A stretch of DNA of 64,000 nucleotides. Source: CAKSHC01 sp045595395 (GTDB taxonomy: Bacteria; Bacillota; Clostridia; Oscillospirales; UMGS1783). Positions 8,787 to 16,116 of this stretch are shown here, piece by piece. The stretch lies in assembly GCA_045595395.1 (NCBI GenBank), contig JAZOAH010000016.1:62001-126000 (forward strand). Reading direction: 5' to 3'. Below the pieces are notes generated by a model. The model ran no database searches. It worked only from the letters and a program-made list of their open reading frames with translations, and was not told the DNA's origin. Made by a program: the position numbers and the translations under genes. Each line of letters opens with the position of its first letter. Positions within the stretch are counted from its first letter, which is position 1.

Positions 8787-8850
8787 CCCGATCCTCCTAA
8801 AATAAGTTAACTTATATTATAACATAACAGAATGAAAAATGCCACTAAAA

Positions 8851-9243
8851 TTACACATTATTTTTTTTGTGCGAAACACGATCCATAAAACGGTCTACAT
8901 CAATGATAAACCGCTTATGCTCACCACGCCCGATGATCCCTGCCTCATCCCGACATTCAACGGCAAAGGTCAGCTCTCGTCCATTGATGGCGGTAAGTTC
9001 ACAGGTGCAGACGACCTGACAATCCAGCGGCGTAGCGCTTTCATGACTGATCGAGACCGACGTGCCGACCGTCGACTGGCCCGTTTCCAACGAATCCTGC
9101 ACACACAGATAGCAGGTCTTTTCCATCAACAACAGCATGGACGGTGTAGCATAGACTTCCAATCCGCCGCTGCCCACCACCTGTGCCGTATTCGACGACA
9201 CGACCGTTTCTTTTTGCAAAGCTTTCATTCCAACCGTAATCAT
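8851..9243 (-). CDS. Hotdog-fold thioesterase, FlK-like
   Basis: The 130-aa protein matches the thioesterase group that includes fluoroacetyl-CoA thioesterase FlK. Visible features are the segment VGSGGLEVYATPSMLLLMEKTCY, where the family places its catalytic Glu, and GTSVSISHESATPLDCQV, typical of the central hotdog strand and helix. The substrate is probably an acyl-CoA but cannot be named. The start ATG at 9243 has GAGGTG upstream. It has its own promoter overlapping the end of spoVAE, so it is probably not part of the spore operon. Confidence 0.75.
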   Translation of the reverse strand: MITVGMKALQKETVVSSNTAQVVGSGGLEVYATPSMLLLMEKTCYLCVQDSLETGQSTVGTSVSISHESATPLDCQVVCTCELTAINGRELTFAVECRDEAGIIGRGEHKRFIIDVDRFMDRVSHKKNNV

Positions 9244-9270
9244 GATAAAGACACCTCAAATTTTTTTATT

Positions 9271-9299
9271 ATTATACCACGCTTTTCTCCGCACTTCAA
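9271..9299 (-). promoter_or_regulatory. SigA-type promoter of the thioesterase gene
   Basis: TTGAAG (9294-9299), 17 nt, TATAAT (9271-9276) on the minus strand, directly after the spoVAE stop. Confidence 0.7.
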
Positions 9300-9653
9300 T
9301 TATTTTCCCGAAGATTTGAAAATCAAAGCGCAAAGATAACCGAAAACAATAACAACGGTAATGCCCGCCGCTGCTGCAGTCAGCCCGCCCGTAATAACAC
9401 CCAGCACCCCCTGAGCACTGACCGCCTCCTTCACACCGGTAGCCAAAACATAGCCAAACCCGGTCAGCGGCACGGTCGCCCCCGCACCGCCGAATTCTAC
9501 GATCTTATCATAAAGCCCGACCGCCGTCAGCCCTACACCGGCCACCACATAAGATACCAGAATGCGTGCCGGCGTCAATTTGGTGAAATCGATCAAGAGT
9601 TGGGCGATCACGCATAACACGCCACCCGTCAAAAAGGCCCGTAAAAATTCCAT
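9300..9653 (-). CDS. spoVAE: Stage V sporulation protein AE (SpoVAEb type)
   Basis: Small spore inner-membrane protein of the SpoVA channel, which moves Ca-dipicolinate into the forespore and out at germination. The 117-aa product has about four hydrophobic helices and the family hallmarks: KLTPARILVSYVVAGVGLTA and the loop GGAGATVPLTGFGYVLATGV. It is related to SpoVAC, as expected in this family. It begins 1 nt after the spoVAD stop with AGAGGGG upstream, so the two are translationally linked. No spoVAF or gerA-type gene follows; the next gene is a thioesterase. Confidence 0.92.
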   Translation of the reverse strand: MEFLRAFLTGGVLCVIAQLLIDFTKLTPARILVSYVVAGVGLTAVGLYDKIVEFGGAGATVPLTGFGYVLATGVKEAVSAQGVLGVITGGLTAAAAGITVVIVFGYLCALIFKSSGK

Positions 9654-9654
9654 A

Positions 9655-10671
9655 TTATTCCCCTCTTACGATGTGGATCAAATGACAGATACCGGGTATG
9701 CTTTCCCCTTGCTGCGAACTGGTCGTACTCATCAGCGCACCGGTGGCACAAAACAGGATGTTTTGATAGATCCCTTTTTGCATCTGCGGCAACAGATGCC
9801 CGCACAGCACGCTGGCGCTGCAGCCGCAGCCCGAGCCGCCGGCATGCACATCCTGCCTCTCTCTGTCAAAAAGAAGCAGTCCGCAATCGGTGTAATTATC
9901 CCCCAAACTATACCCGTTGCGCCCCATCAGATCGACTAAAATATCATGCCCCACCAACCCCAAATCGCCGGTGACGATCAGATCGTAATCGTCCGGCTTG
10001 GTGTCGGTATCCTCAAAAAAGTGCTGCAGCGTATCGGCTGCCGCCGGCGCCATGGCCGCCCCCATATTGTTGGCATCCTTGATGCCAAGATCGACGATAC
10101 GCCCGGCCGTCAGACTGACGACCTGCGGCGCTCCGGGCTGCGGCTGCGCCGATACGATAGCACAACCCGCCGCCGTAGCCGTCCATTGGGCTGAGGGGGT
10201 GCGCTGGCCACCATATTCCAGCGGAGTGCGGAACTGCCGCTCAGCCGTAGCGAAATGAGATGAGGTAACGGCCGCCGCATGGTCGGCAAAACCGCCCGAA
10301 ACGATAAAACTGGCCAGCATCAACGATTCGGCCATGGTCGAGCAGGCCCCGTACAAACCAAAGAAAGGACGACCGCTTTCTCGTAAGCCGAAACTGCTGC
10401 CGATACACTGATTCAACAGATCGCCCGCAAAAATATAATCAATATCGCTCGGCGCCATCTGCGCCTTATTCAAAGCGCATAAGAACACCTCTCGCTGCAT
10501 CTTGCTCTCGGCTTTTTCCCAGCTTTCTTCGCCAAAGCGGTCATCCTCCAGCAAAATATCAAAGCAACCACCCAGCGGGCCGTCTTCTTCCTTCACGCCA
10601 CCGATGGCGGCCGTAACCTTGATCGTGACCGGTGTTGAAAGTGTCACCGTCCATCCTGTTCTGCTCGGCAT
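9655..10671 (-). CDS. spoVAD: Stage V sporulation protein AD
   Basis: SpoVAD is a thiolase-fold protein on the spore inner membrane that binds dipicolinic acid. The 338-aa product has the expected N-terminal segment (TLSTPVTIKVTAAIGGVKEEDGP) and the thiolase-like core (IDYIFAGDLLNQCIGSSFG, PFFGLYGACSTMAESLMLA). GSGCGCSASVLCGHLLP lies near the C-terminus. Two in-frame ATGs lie 6 nt apart; the second (10671) is preferred for its spacing to AAGGA. It has its own forespore-type promoter and is separated from spoVAC by a strong terminator, whereas these genes are contiguous in most spore formers. Confidence 0.93.
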   Translation of the reverse strand: MPSRTGWTVTLSTPVTIKVTAAIGGVKEEDGPLGGCFDILLEDDRFGEESWEKAESKMQREVFLCALNKAQMAPSDIDYIFAGDLLNQCIGSSFGLRESGRPFFGLYGACSTMAESLMLASFIVSGGFADHAAAVTSSHFATAERQFRTPLEYGGQRTPSAQWTATAAGCAIVSAQPQPGAPQVVSLTAGRIVDLGIKDANNMGAAMAPAAADTLQHFFEDTDTKPDDYDLIVTGDLGLVGHDILVDLMGRNGYSLGDNYTDCGLLLFDRERQDVHAGGSGCGCSASVLCGHLLPQMQKGIYQNILFCATGALMSTTSSQQGESIPGICHLIHIVRGE

Positions 10672-10698
10672 ATTCATCCGTCCTTTTATAAAAAAATT

Positions 10699-10734
10699 CT
10701 GACACTAGTATTTGTCAGCACTCGGTAAATATGC
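10699..10734 (-). promoter_or_regulatory. Forespore-type promoter of spoVAD-spoVAE with overlapping palindrome
   Basis: GCATA (10730-10734), 15 nt, CAAATACTA (10706-10714) on the minus strand. A palindrome CTGACA-N8-TGTCAG spans 10699-10718 and covers the -10 box, so a repressor could act here. Confidence 0.65.
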
Positions 10735-10744
10735 TATTAAAATC

Positions 10745-10772
10745 AAAACGGCATCGATATCGATGCCGTTTT
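10745..10772 (-). terminator. Terminator between spoVAC and spoVAD
   Basis: Perfect palindrome AAAACGGCATCGAT/ATCGATGCCGTTTT just past the spoVAC stop. It should end most spoVAC transcripts before spoVAD. Confidence 0.85.
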
Positions 10773-10773
10773 T

Positions 10774-11214
10774 CTATCTGAAAAGGGTATAAAACCAATA
10801 TATCAATCCGTAGAGAACAGAGGAAACAACGCCGTACACGATGACCGGACCGGCGATGACAAACATCTTGGCCGCCACGCCAAGCACCAGTCCCTCGGAT
10901 TTGAATTCCATAGCCGGAGATACGATCGAGTTGGCAAAACCGCTGATGGGTACGATCGTACCGGCGCCGGCATACTTGGCCAATTTATCGTATAGTCCCA
11001 AGCCGGTAAACAGCGCACCGAGAAAAACGATCGAACAGGACGCAAGCGTCGATGCCGTCCTCTGGTCTGCGCCCTGTGATTTTGCAAAATTAACAATGAC
11101 TTGTCCGACCACGCAGATCAGACCGCCGATAATAAATGCACAAATACAGTTTTTCCATGTCGGCGATGAAGGCGTTTTGCTTTTTGCTAATTGATCGTAG
11201 CTTTTTCTATCCAT
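10774..11214 (-). CDS. spoVAC: Stage V sporulation protein AC
   Basis: Membrane component of the SpoVA dipicolinate channel; in Bacillus SpoVAC behaves as a mechanosensitive channel. The 146-aa product has a short polar N-terminus and four or so hydrophobic helices. Family segments are CAFIIGGLICVVGQVIVNFAK, FTGLGLYDKLAKYAGAGTIV and PISGFANSIVSPAMEF. AGGAGG precedes the ATG at 11214. The gene has its own forespore-type promoter lying partly inside the end of the upstream membrane-protein gene, and a strong terminator separates it from spoVAD. Confidence 0.93.
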   Translation of the reverse strand: MDRKSYDQLAKSKTPSSPTWKNCICAFIIGGLICVVGQVIVNFAKSQGADQRTASTLASCSIVFLGALFTGLGLYDKLAKYAGAGTIVPISGFANSIVSPAMEFKSEGLVLGVAAKMFVIAGPVIVYGVVSSVLYGLIYWFYTLFR

Positions 11215-11233
11215 GTCGATTCCTCCTATTCCC

Positions 11234-11941
11234 CTATAGTATCTGATACCTATCGGTAATTATACAACGCTTTTGCCGCCTTAACCTTTTTATGGCACGA
11301 TTGGCTCGCATGATCATATAAACCGACATGGCCATCACAAACAGGCAGACACCGGCGCCCGTCAAGGAGATCATCAGCCGTCGAAACGACTCATCATTGC
11401 CGTATTTAGCCAGCATGGAAGCCTCTATGGACAAAAGAGATACCAGCGCTGCTGTAAAGCGAATAGCCTTTGCAGCTGAGATGACCGGCCGTGCATATTT
11501 TCGGTAACGTACCAGATCGATCACCGACACCGTTACGGCATAAAAGGCGTAGGCAGCCATGGTTATGATGACGATCCCGTGATAGGCATAGGTTGCGTTT
11601 TGGATCATCATATGGGTCACGACACCGGTCAGCGCCATGTTCATGATCAGCATCAAAATGCCGCACAACCGATACCGCCGAAATTCTGCGATCAGATCCT
11701 GCCGACTATGATATTTATGCATAAAGCGCAACAACAAAAATCGAATGACCGTCAAAAAAATATAATAAACAGCAAAAGCATCAAACCAGAACGCACCGTA
11801 AATAAGGCCCGACACCAGTTTGAATCCGGCATATGCCAGGTTGATACCCAATGACACATAAAGGGATACACGCACCTTGTAATGAATATCCGTCATGTAT
11901 TTATTGATAAATCGGCGCAGGATCTTCCGCCACCGCTTCAT
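11234..11941 (-). CDS. Polytopic membrane protein of unknown function
   Basis: I do not recognise a named family. The 235-aa product has a basic N-terminus (MKRWRKILRRF), about six hydrophobic segments (roughly 25-50, 55-75, 95-112, 120-145, 160-180, 190-212) and a strongly basic C-terminal tail (RANRAIKRLRRQKRC). The many Arg/Lys residues at loop ends suit an integral membrane protein with cytoplasmic termini. It ends 20 nt before spoVAC, so readthrough is possible, but spoVAC has a separate forespore-type promoter. A SigA-type promoter lies upstream, so expression is probably not limited to the spore. GAGGTGA precedes the start. Confidence 0.75.
   Translation of the reverse strand: MKRWRKILRRFINKYMTDIHYKVRVSLYVSLGINLAYAGFKLVSGLIYGAFWFDAFAVYYIFLTVIRFLLLRFMHKYHSRQDLIAEFRRYRLCGILMLIMNMALTGVVTHMMIQNATYAYHGIVIITMAAYAFYAVTVSVIDLVRYRKYARPVISAAKAIRFTAALVSLLSIEASMLAKYGNDESFRRLMISLTGAGVCLFVMAMSVYMIMRANRAIKRLRRQKRCIITDRYQIL
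11237..11265 (-). promoter_or_regulatory. Forespore-type promoter of spoVAC
   Basis: GTATA (11261-11265), 15 nt, CAGATACTA (11237-11245) on the minus strand. It matches the ypeB and spoVAD elements in sequence and spacing, and lies within the last codons of the upstream gene. Confidence 0.68.
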
Positions 11942-11961
11942 GACTATTCACCTCATTTTTT

Positions 11962-11990
11962 CTTATAGTCATAGTGTATCCCCATTTCAA
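11962..11990 (-). promoter_or_regulatory. SigA-type promoter of the 235-aa membrane protein gene
   Basis: TTGAAA (11985-11990), 17 nt, TATAAG (11962-11967) on the minus strand, about 20 nt before the start codon. Confidence 0.55.
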
Positions 11991-12003
11991 GGCAAAATAA
12001 AAA

Positions 12004-12028
12004 ACGGCAGAATATTTCATTCTACCGT
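12004..12028 (-). terminator. Terminator of rnpB
   Basis: A 10-bp stem ACGGCAGAAT/ATTCTACCGT with one G-T pair and a 5-nt loop, followed on the minus strand by TTTTATTTTG. It lies 13 nt past the mature RNA end. Confidence 0.8.
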
Positions 12029-12040
12029 CATTTTTATGAA

Positions 12041-12379
12041 AATGCATGCCTATAAGCCGGGTTCTGTTATCGACAGTCATCTATCTGGGATATCCATTGC
12101 TGAATACCTCAAGCCACCTTCGGAGCGGCCGGGCAAGCCTATATGCCCCATATACGGTGTTGCTTCGGATAGGGTTTACAAAACTATCCCGTCTCCGGGA
12201 TATTGGTGAGCTCTTACCTCGCCGTTTCATCCTTACCCTTGCGGGCGGCTTGTTTTCTGTTGCACTTTCCCTAAGGTTACCCTCGGCGGACGTTATCCGT
12301 TATCCTTGCCCTGTGAAGCCCGGACTTTCCTCAGCCTATGCTCTTTCGGGCATAAGCCGCGACTGTCCAGCATGCATCT
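12041..12379 (-). ncRNA. rnpB: RNase P RNA (bacterial type A)
   Basis: Catalytic RNA that trims tRNA 5' leaders, about 340 nt. Helix P1 is a perfect 8-bp pairing, ATGCATGC (12370-12377) with GCATGCAT (12042-12049). The universal P4 strands are present on the minus strand: GAGGAAAGTCCGGGC near the 5' end (about 12318-12332) and ACAGAACCCGGCTTA near the 3' end (about 12053-12067). A-type layout is inferred from these and from overall length; the full fold was not computed. It has a promoter just upstream and a terminator just downstream. ORFs inside it are spurious. Confidence 0.95.
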
Positions 12380-12384
12380 TCTAT

Positions 12385-12413
12385 ATTGTAATATAAACTT
12401 TCTTATATTTCAA
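12385..12413 (-). promoter_or_regulatory. SigA-type promoter of rnpB
   Basis: TTGAAA (12408-12413), 17 nt, TACAAT (12385-12390) on the minus strand. The start point falls at the P1 helix of the RNA. Confidence 0.78.
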
Positions 12414-12415
12414 GA

Positions 12416-12444
12416 TTGAAAATGCAACATAAGTGCAGTATAAT
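12416..12444 (+). promoter_or_regulatory. SigA-type promoter of the murD operon
   Basis: TTGAAA (12416-12421), 17 nt, TATAAT (12439-12444). Its -35 box lies only 2 bp from the rnpB -35 box, so the two polymerases leave back to back. Confidence 0.8.
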
Positions 12445-12481
12445 GTAAAATAAGTATGTATGGTGAAAAGGAGTTGTCACT

Positions 12482-13867
12482 ATGTCAGTAGCACAGGATC
12501 GGCTAAAGGAGCGCATCTGCGGGAAGAAAGTTTCGATCATCGGCATCGGCGTTTCCAACACCCCTGTAATTAAACAATTTGCCTCTCTGGGTGCTTTTGT
12601 GACGGCACGCGATCGCAACCTCGCCCCGGTGAGTGACGCCGTGATGGAGCAATTTGAGGCGCTTGGCGTCAAGACCGTATTAGGTGACGGCTACCTGGAT
12701 GATATGGATGACGATATCGTGCTGCGCACCCCCGGCATGCGCTTTGATGCGCCGGCTCTGGAAGCAGCCCGCGCCCGTGGCGCACAGGTCACCAGCGAAA
12801 TGGAACTCTTTTTCGATCTGTGCCCTTGCCCTATCTTTGCCGTGACCGGCTCTGATGGAAAGACTACGACCACCACCCTCATCTGTGAGATGCTCACCCG
12901 CCAAGGCTTTACATGTCACAAAGGCGGCAATATCGGCACTCCTTTGCTGCCCGCCATTCATCAGATCGACTGTTCAGACCTGGCTGTCGTGGAGTTGTCA
13001 AGTTTTCAGCTGCACGATATGACATGCTCACCCGATGTCGCCGTGATTACCAATCTTTCGCCCAATCACCTGGACTATCATACCGATTTCGCCGAATATA
13101 TCGGCGCCAAGGCTAACATTTTCCGGCATCAGACCCCCAATGACCGACTGGTCTACAACAGCGGCAACGCCGCCACCGTCGGTCTGATCGCCGATGCGCC
13201 CGGCACCCGTGTGGCCTTTAACTGGGAAAGGACCGACGACTGCTGCGTCTACTGTCGTGACGGCATCGTCTGCTATGTCGACGGCAGCGGCGAACGTGAG
13301 GTACTGAAGGCCTCCGATATTCGCCTGCCCGGCAAACATAACATTGAAAACTATATGGCAGCCATCGCCGCCGTAATGGACTACGTCGACCCCGAAAACA
13401 TTGTGGCCGTGGCCCGTGAATTCGGCGGTGTCGAGCACCGCATCGAGTTTGTGCGTGAGGTCTGCGGCGTCTGCTATTATAACGATTCGATCGCATCTTC
13501 CCCCACCCGTGCCGCAGCCGGCTTAATGAGTTTTGACAAGCAACTGGTGCTGATCGCCGGCGGCTATGATAAAAACCTCGAATATACCGAGTTTGGCACT
13601 CTGGTCTGCGAACGTGTCAAGCATCTGATCTTGCTGGGCGCAACAGCGCAAAAGATCTACAACGCAACCGTCAGCAGCCCCGCCTACAATCCCGATACGA
13701 TCAAGGTCACACGCTGTGAGGATCTTGAGCAAGCTGTCAAAGCGGCGGCATCCGTCGCCAAGAAGGGCGATATCGTGATGCTCAGCCCGGCCTCGGCCTC
13801 CTTTGATCAATTCAAGAACTTTATGGAGCGTGGCAAGAAGTTTAAGGATCTGGTAAACGCCTTATGA
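12482..13867 (+). CDS. murD: UDP-N-acetylmuramoyl-L-alanine--D-glutamate ligase
   Basis: Adds D-glutamate to UDP-MurNAc-L-Ala in cytoplasmic peptidoglycan synthesis. The 461-aa product has the three Mur-ligase domains: N-terminal UDP-binding Rossmann-like part (SIIGIGVSNTPVIKQF), central ATPase with P-loop VTGSDGKTTTT (about 117-127) and NLSPNHLDYH, and a C-terminal domain beginning near EHRIEFV with the ligase motif NDSIASSPT. AAGGAG precedes the ATG. It overlaps the following GNAT gene by 4 nt (ATGA), so the two are translationally coupled. Unlike in many bacteria it is outside the dcw cluster: no other mur or fts division genes adjoin it. Confidence 0.96.
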   Translation: MSVAQDRLKERICGKKVSIIGIGVSNTPVIKQFASLGAFVTARDRNLAPVSDAVMEQFEALGVKTVLGDGYLDDMDDDIVLRTPGMRFDAPALEAARARGAQVTSEMELFFDLCPCPIFAVTGSDGKTTTTTLICEMLTRQGFTCHKGGNIGTPLLPAIHQIDCSDLAVVELSSFQLHDMTCSPDVAVITNLSPNHLDYHTDFAEYIGAKANIFRHQTPNDRLVYNSGNAATVGLIADAPGTRVAFNWERTDDCCVYCRDGIVCYVDGSGEREVLKASDIRLPGKHNIENYMAAIAAVMDYVDPENIVAVAREFGGVEHRIEFVREVCGVCYYNDSIASSPTRAAAGLMSFDKQLVLIAGGYDKNLEYTEFGTLVCERVKHLILLGATAQKIYNATVSSPAYNPDTIKVTRCEDLEQAVKAAASVAKKGDIVMLSPASASFDQFKNFMERGKKFKDLVNAL

Positions 13868-14568
13868 TCCGCAAATCGACCGATATTGCGTCACTCCTGC
13901 ATCGACTCGATGCCGATCCGATCGGCAATATCTATCCCCGTGCTATCCTGAAGGGATATCCGGCCGATGATGCCTTTTATCGAGCCTTTGCTTCTGAAGA
14001 AGGAATCATCCTTTCAACGGGAAGCACGGCCTATCTATCGGGCCGTTTTGATACGGAAGAACTGGATTCTTTTCTGGCCATGCTCGGCATACGGGAGGTC
14101 ATATCGCCCCGGCCGGACGGAAATAAACACATCCTTGTCTATCGTGGCGAAAAAGAATTGAGCACGGCCCGCTATGCACAGGAATCGGAATTGAGAGATA
14201 TCTGGCAATTACTGTGCAACCATTTTCAAAACATGCCCGATTATGATGAATTTTATCAAGCCAAAACAGCGCAACGTCTTTACCTGGGCGGCTGTACAGG
14301 CGTGATCTATGACGATGCCCGCCTGGCCTCCACCGCCTCGGTGCTCGTGAGCGCAAGCGACTATGCCTTGCTCGGCGCAGTAGCCACCCACCCCGATTTC
14401 CGCAAGCGAGGTCATGCCGGCAATATTCTGCGCTTACTCATCAGCGATCTTTTGGATAACAAAAAAACACCCATCATCCTGTGCGATAACCCGATTGCCA
14501 TTCATCTGTATCGGGGCATGGGATTTGAAGAATACGGAAAGATGATGGTAACCCCCTATGTACTTTAG
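13864..14568 (+). CDS. GNAT-family N-acetyltransferase
   Basis: Probable acetyl-CoA-dependent acetyltransferase of 234 aa. The GNAT core is in the C-terminal half: GAVATHPDFRKRGHAGNILRLLI (about 169-191) gives the acetyl-CoA pyrophosphate loop R-x-x-G-x-A, followed by a core strand (TPIILCDNPIAIHLYRGMGFEEYGK cut into helix and strand). The N-terminal 100 residues are less conserved. The substrate is unknown. It overlaps murD by 4 nt and the next gene by 11 nt, so the three form one operon. The link with murD might suggest a wall precursor or protein target, but that is inference only. Confidence 0.82.
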   Translation: MIRKSTDIASLLHRLDADPIGNIYPRAILKGYPADDAFYRAFASEEGIILSTGSTAYLSGRFDTEELDSFLAMLGIREVISPRPDGNKHILVYRGEKELSTARYAQESELRDIWQLLCNHFQNMPDYDEFYQAKTAQRLYLGGCTGVIYDDARLASTASVLVSASDYALLGAVATHPDFRKRGHAGNILRLLISDLLDNKKTPIILCDNPIAIHLYRGMGFEEYGKMMVTPYVL

Positions 14569-15787
14569 TGAAAAAGCCACAAACCTAGCCAAGCAAGCCG
14601 ACAAGGCGCTGGCCGATGTCTACGCATCCCTTGATGCCATTGCCCAGCAAAATCAATTCCGAGTCATGAAAGCCTACCGTGATCACTATGTCAGCGAAAG
14701 CTGTTTTGCCGGCACGACCGGCTATGGCTATAACGACAAGGGCCGTGATGTATTTGAAGAGATCGTAGCCGATGTGTTTGGTACCGAAGCCGCCTTGGCC
14801 CGCCATAATTTCGTGTCCGGTACCCATGCGCTGGCCACCGCTCTGTTTGCCGTTTTACGCCCCGGTGATACCTTTTATTATGTGACCGGCGCACCTTACG
14901 ACACGCTCGAGCAGGTCATTGGTATCTCCGGCGAGGGCATGGGCTCTCTCAAGGAGTTCGGCGTGACCTATGGTCAGTTGGAACTGACCGATGAGGGAAA
15001 AATCGACTACGCTTCCTTGGAAAGCGTTTTGGCTTGTCAGCCAAAGTTGATCTGCGCCCAACGCTCCCGTGGCTATAGCACCCGCCTTCCTTTCTCAGTC
15101 GATGAGTTAGATCAACTATATGACTTCGTAAAGGCACATAGCCCCAAAACATTGGTCATGATCGACAACTGTTACGGAGAATTTGTGGAAGAGAGAGAAC
15201 CCAAGGCCGATATGCTGGTCGGCTCTTTCATCAAGAATCCCGGCGGCGGCATTGCTGACACCGGCGGCTACATTGCCGGCACTCGTGAATGTGTTGATTT
15301 AGCCGCCTATCGCATCACATCCCCCGGCACAGGTGCCGAGGTAGGCCCAACCTTAGGGCAGACCCGCAAACTGATGCAGGGCTTTTTCCTGGCTCCCCAT
15401 ACGGTTGCTCAAGCCCTTAAAACCGTTACCTTTGCCGCCTGGCTACTGGATGCCTGCGGTTATGAGGTGTATCCCACCCCTTATGCCAAGCGATTAGACA
15501 TCGTCCAATCCATTGCCTTTCATGACAAGGATAAACTCATCAAGTTCTGCGAAGGGATCCAGGCGGGCAGCCCGGTCGACGCCTTTGCCCGACCCGAGCC
15601 CTGCGATATGCCCGGCTATGAAGATCAGGTTATCATGGCTGCCGGCGCCTTTACCCAAGGTTCGTCCATTGAGTTGTCAGCCGATGCGCCCATCCGTGAG
15701 CCGTATATGCTCTATCTGCAGGGCGGTATCACCTTTGAGAGCGGCCGATGGGGCATCTTAACGGCATTGGATAATATTTTAGAATAA
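14558..15787 (+). CDS. PLP enzyme of the methionine gamma-lyase / aluminium-resistance family
   Basis: The 409-aa product belongs to the fold-type I PLP family often named methionine gamma-lyase family protein (formerly aluminium resistance protein). The cofactor-binding segments are present: FVSGTHALATALFAVLRPGD near 85-105, MIDNCYGEF (the Asp that contacts the pyridine nitrogen) near 200, and SFIKNPGGGIADTGGY near 225-240, with the Schiff-base Lys. The family probably cleaves or transforms sulfur amino acids, but its exact reaction is not settled. The start overlaps the GNAT gene by 11 nt; the gene ends at a strong terminator. Confidence 0.87.
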   Translation: MYFSEKATNLAKQADKALADVYASLDAIAQQNQFRVMKAYRDHYVSESCFAGTTGYGYNDKGRDVFEEIVADVFGTEAALARHNFVSGTHALATALFAVLRPGDTFYYVTGAPYDTLEQVIGISGEGMGSLKEFGVTYGQLELTDEGKIDYASLESVLACQPKLICAQRSRGYSTRLPFSVDELDQLYDFVKAHSPKTLVMIDNCYGEFVEEREPKADMLVGSFIKNPGGGIADTGGYIAGTRECVDLAAYRITSPGTGAEVGPTLGQTRKLMQGFFLAPHTVAQALKTVTFAAWLLDACGYEVYPTPYAKRLDIVQSIAFHDKDKLIKFCEGIQAGSPVDAFARPEPCDMPGYEDQVIMAAGAFTQGSSIELSADAPIREPYMLYLQGGITFESGRWGILTALDNILE

Positions 15788-15788
15788 C

Positions 15789-15817
15789 AAAACGGAGAGG
15801 ACATTCCTCTCCGTTTT
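15789..15817. terminator. Bidirectional terminator between convergent genes
   Basis: AAAACGGAGAGG/CCTCTCCGTTTT with a 5-nt loop between the end of the murD operon and the end of the S4 gene; A and T flanks let it work both ways. Confidence 0.88.
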
Positions 15818-16061
15818 AATCTTCCAGTATCGTATACATATCAGCCGCATCTGCCTTGCCGGCATATTCATTGATGGCGTTGACACGAGCTTTGACGGTA
15901 CGGTTGCCGAATGTGATCTCGATCACATCATCGACCTTGACATCGTAAGATGCTTTAACCGGTCGCCCATTGACGGCGATTCGGCCACCGTCGCAAGCCT
16001 CATTGGCCACCGTACGGCGTTTGATGATACGGGAAACCTTTAGAAATTTGTCGATTCTCAT
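15816..16061 (-). CDS. rqcP: S4-domain RNA-binding protein, RqcP (YabO) type
   Basis: An 81-aa protein that is nearly all S4 domain: MRIDKFLKVSRIIKRRTVANEACDGG, cut here as the canonical RNA-binding helices, then RIAVNGRPVKASYDVKVDD. Length and sequence suit RqcP/YabO, which in Bacillus works with RqcH and peptidyl-tRNA on stalled 50S subunits to add alanine tails. Hsp15 (HslR) is the alternative name for close relatives. The neighbouring hup, mazG and spoVB-like genes reproduce the yab cluster of Bacillus, supporting the call. It lies after the hup terminator, so it may depend on readthrough or an unseen promoter. Confidence 0.85.
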   Translation of the reverse strand: MRIDKFLKVSRIIKRRTVANEACDGGRIAVNGRPVKASYDVKVDDVIEITFGNRTVKARVNAINEYAGKADAADMYTILED

Positions 16062-16079
16062 ATATTCACCAAGAAAAAG

Positions 16080-16100
16080 AAGCGGTCAAAACGACCGCTT
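16080..16100 (-). terminator. Terminator of hup
   Basis: Stem AAGCGGTC/GACCGCTT with a 5-nt loop, then TCTTTTTCTT on the minus strand. It lies between hup and the S4 gene. Confidence 0.75.
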
Positions 16101-16116
16101 CCTTTTATTTCATCAC

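Noticed and set aside
12046..12396. 116-codon plus-strand frame
   Set aside because: Lies inside the RNase P RNA gene on the other strand; such frames are a known annotation artefact.
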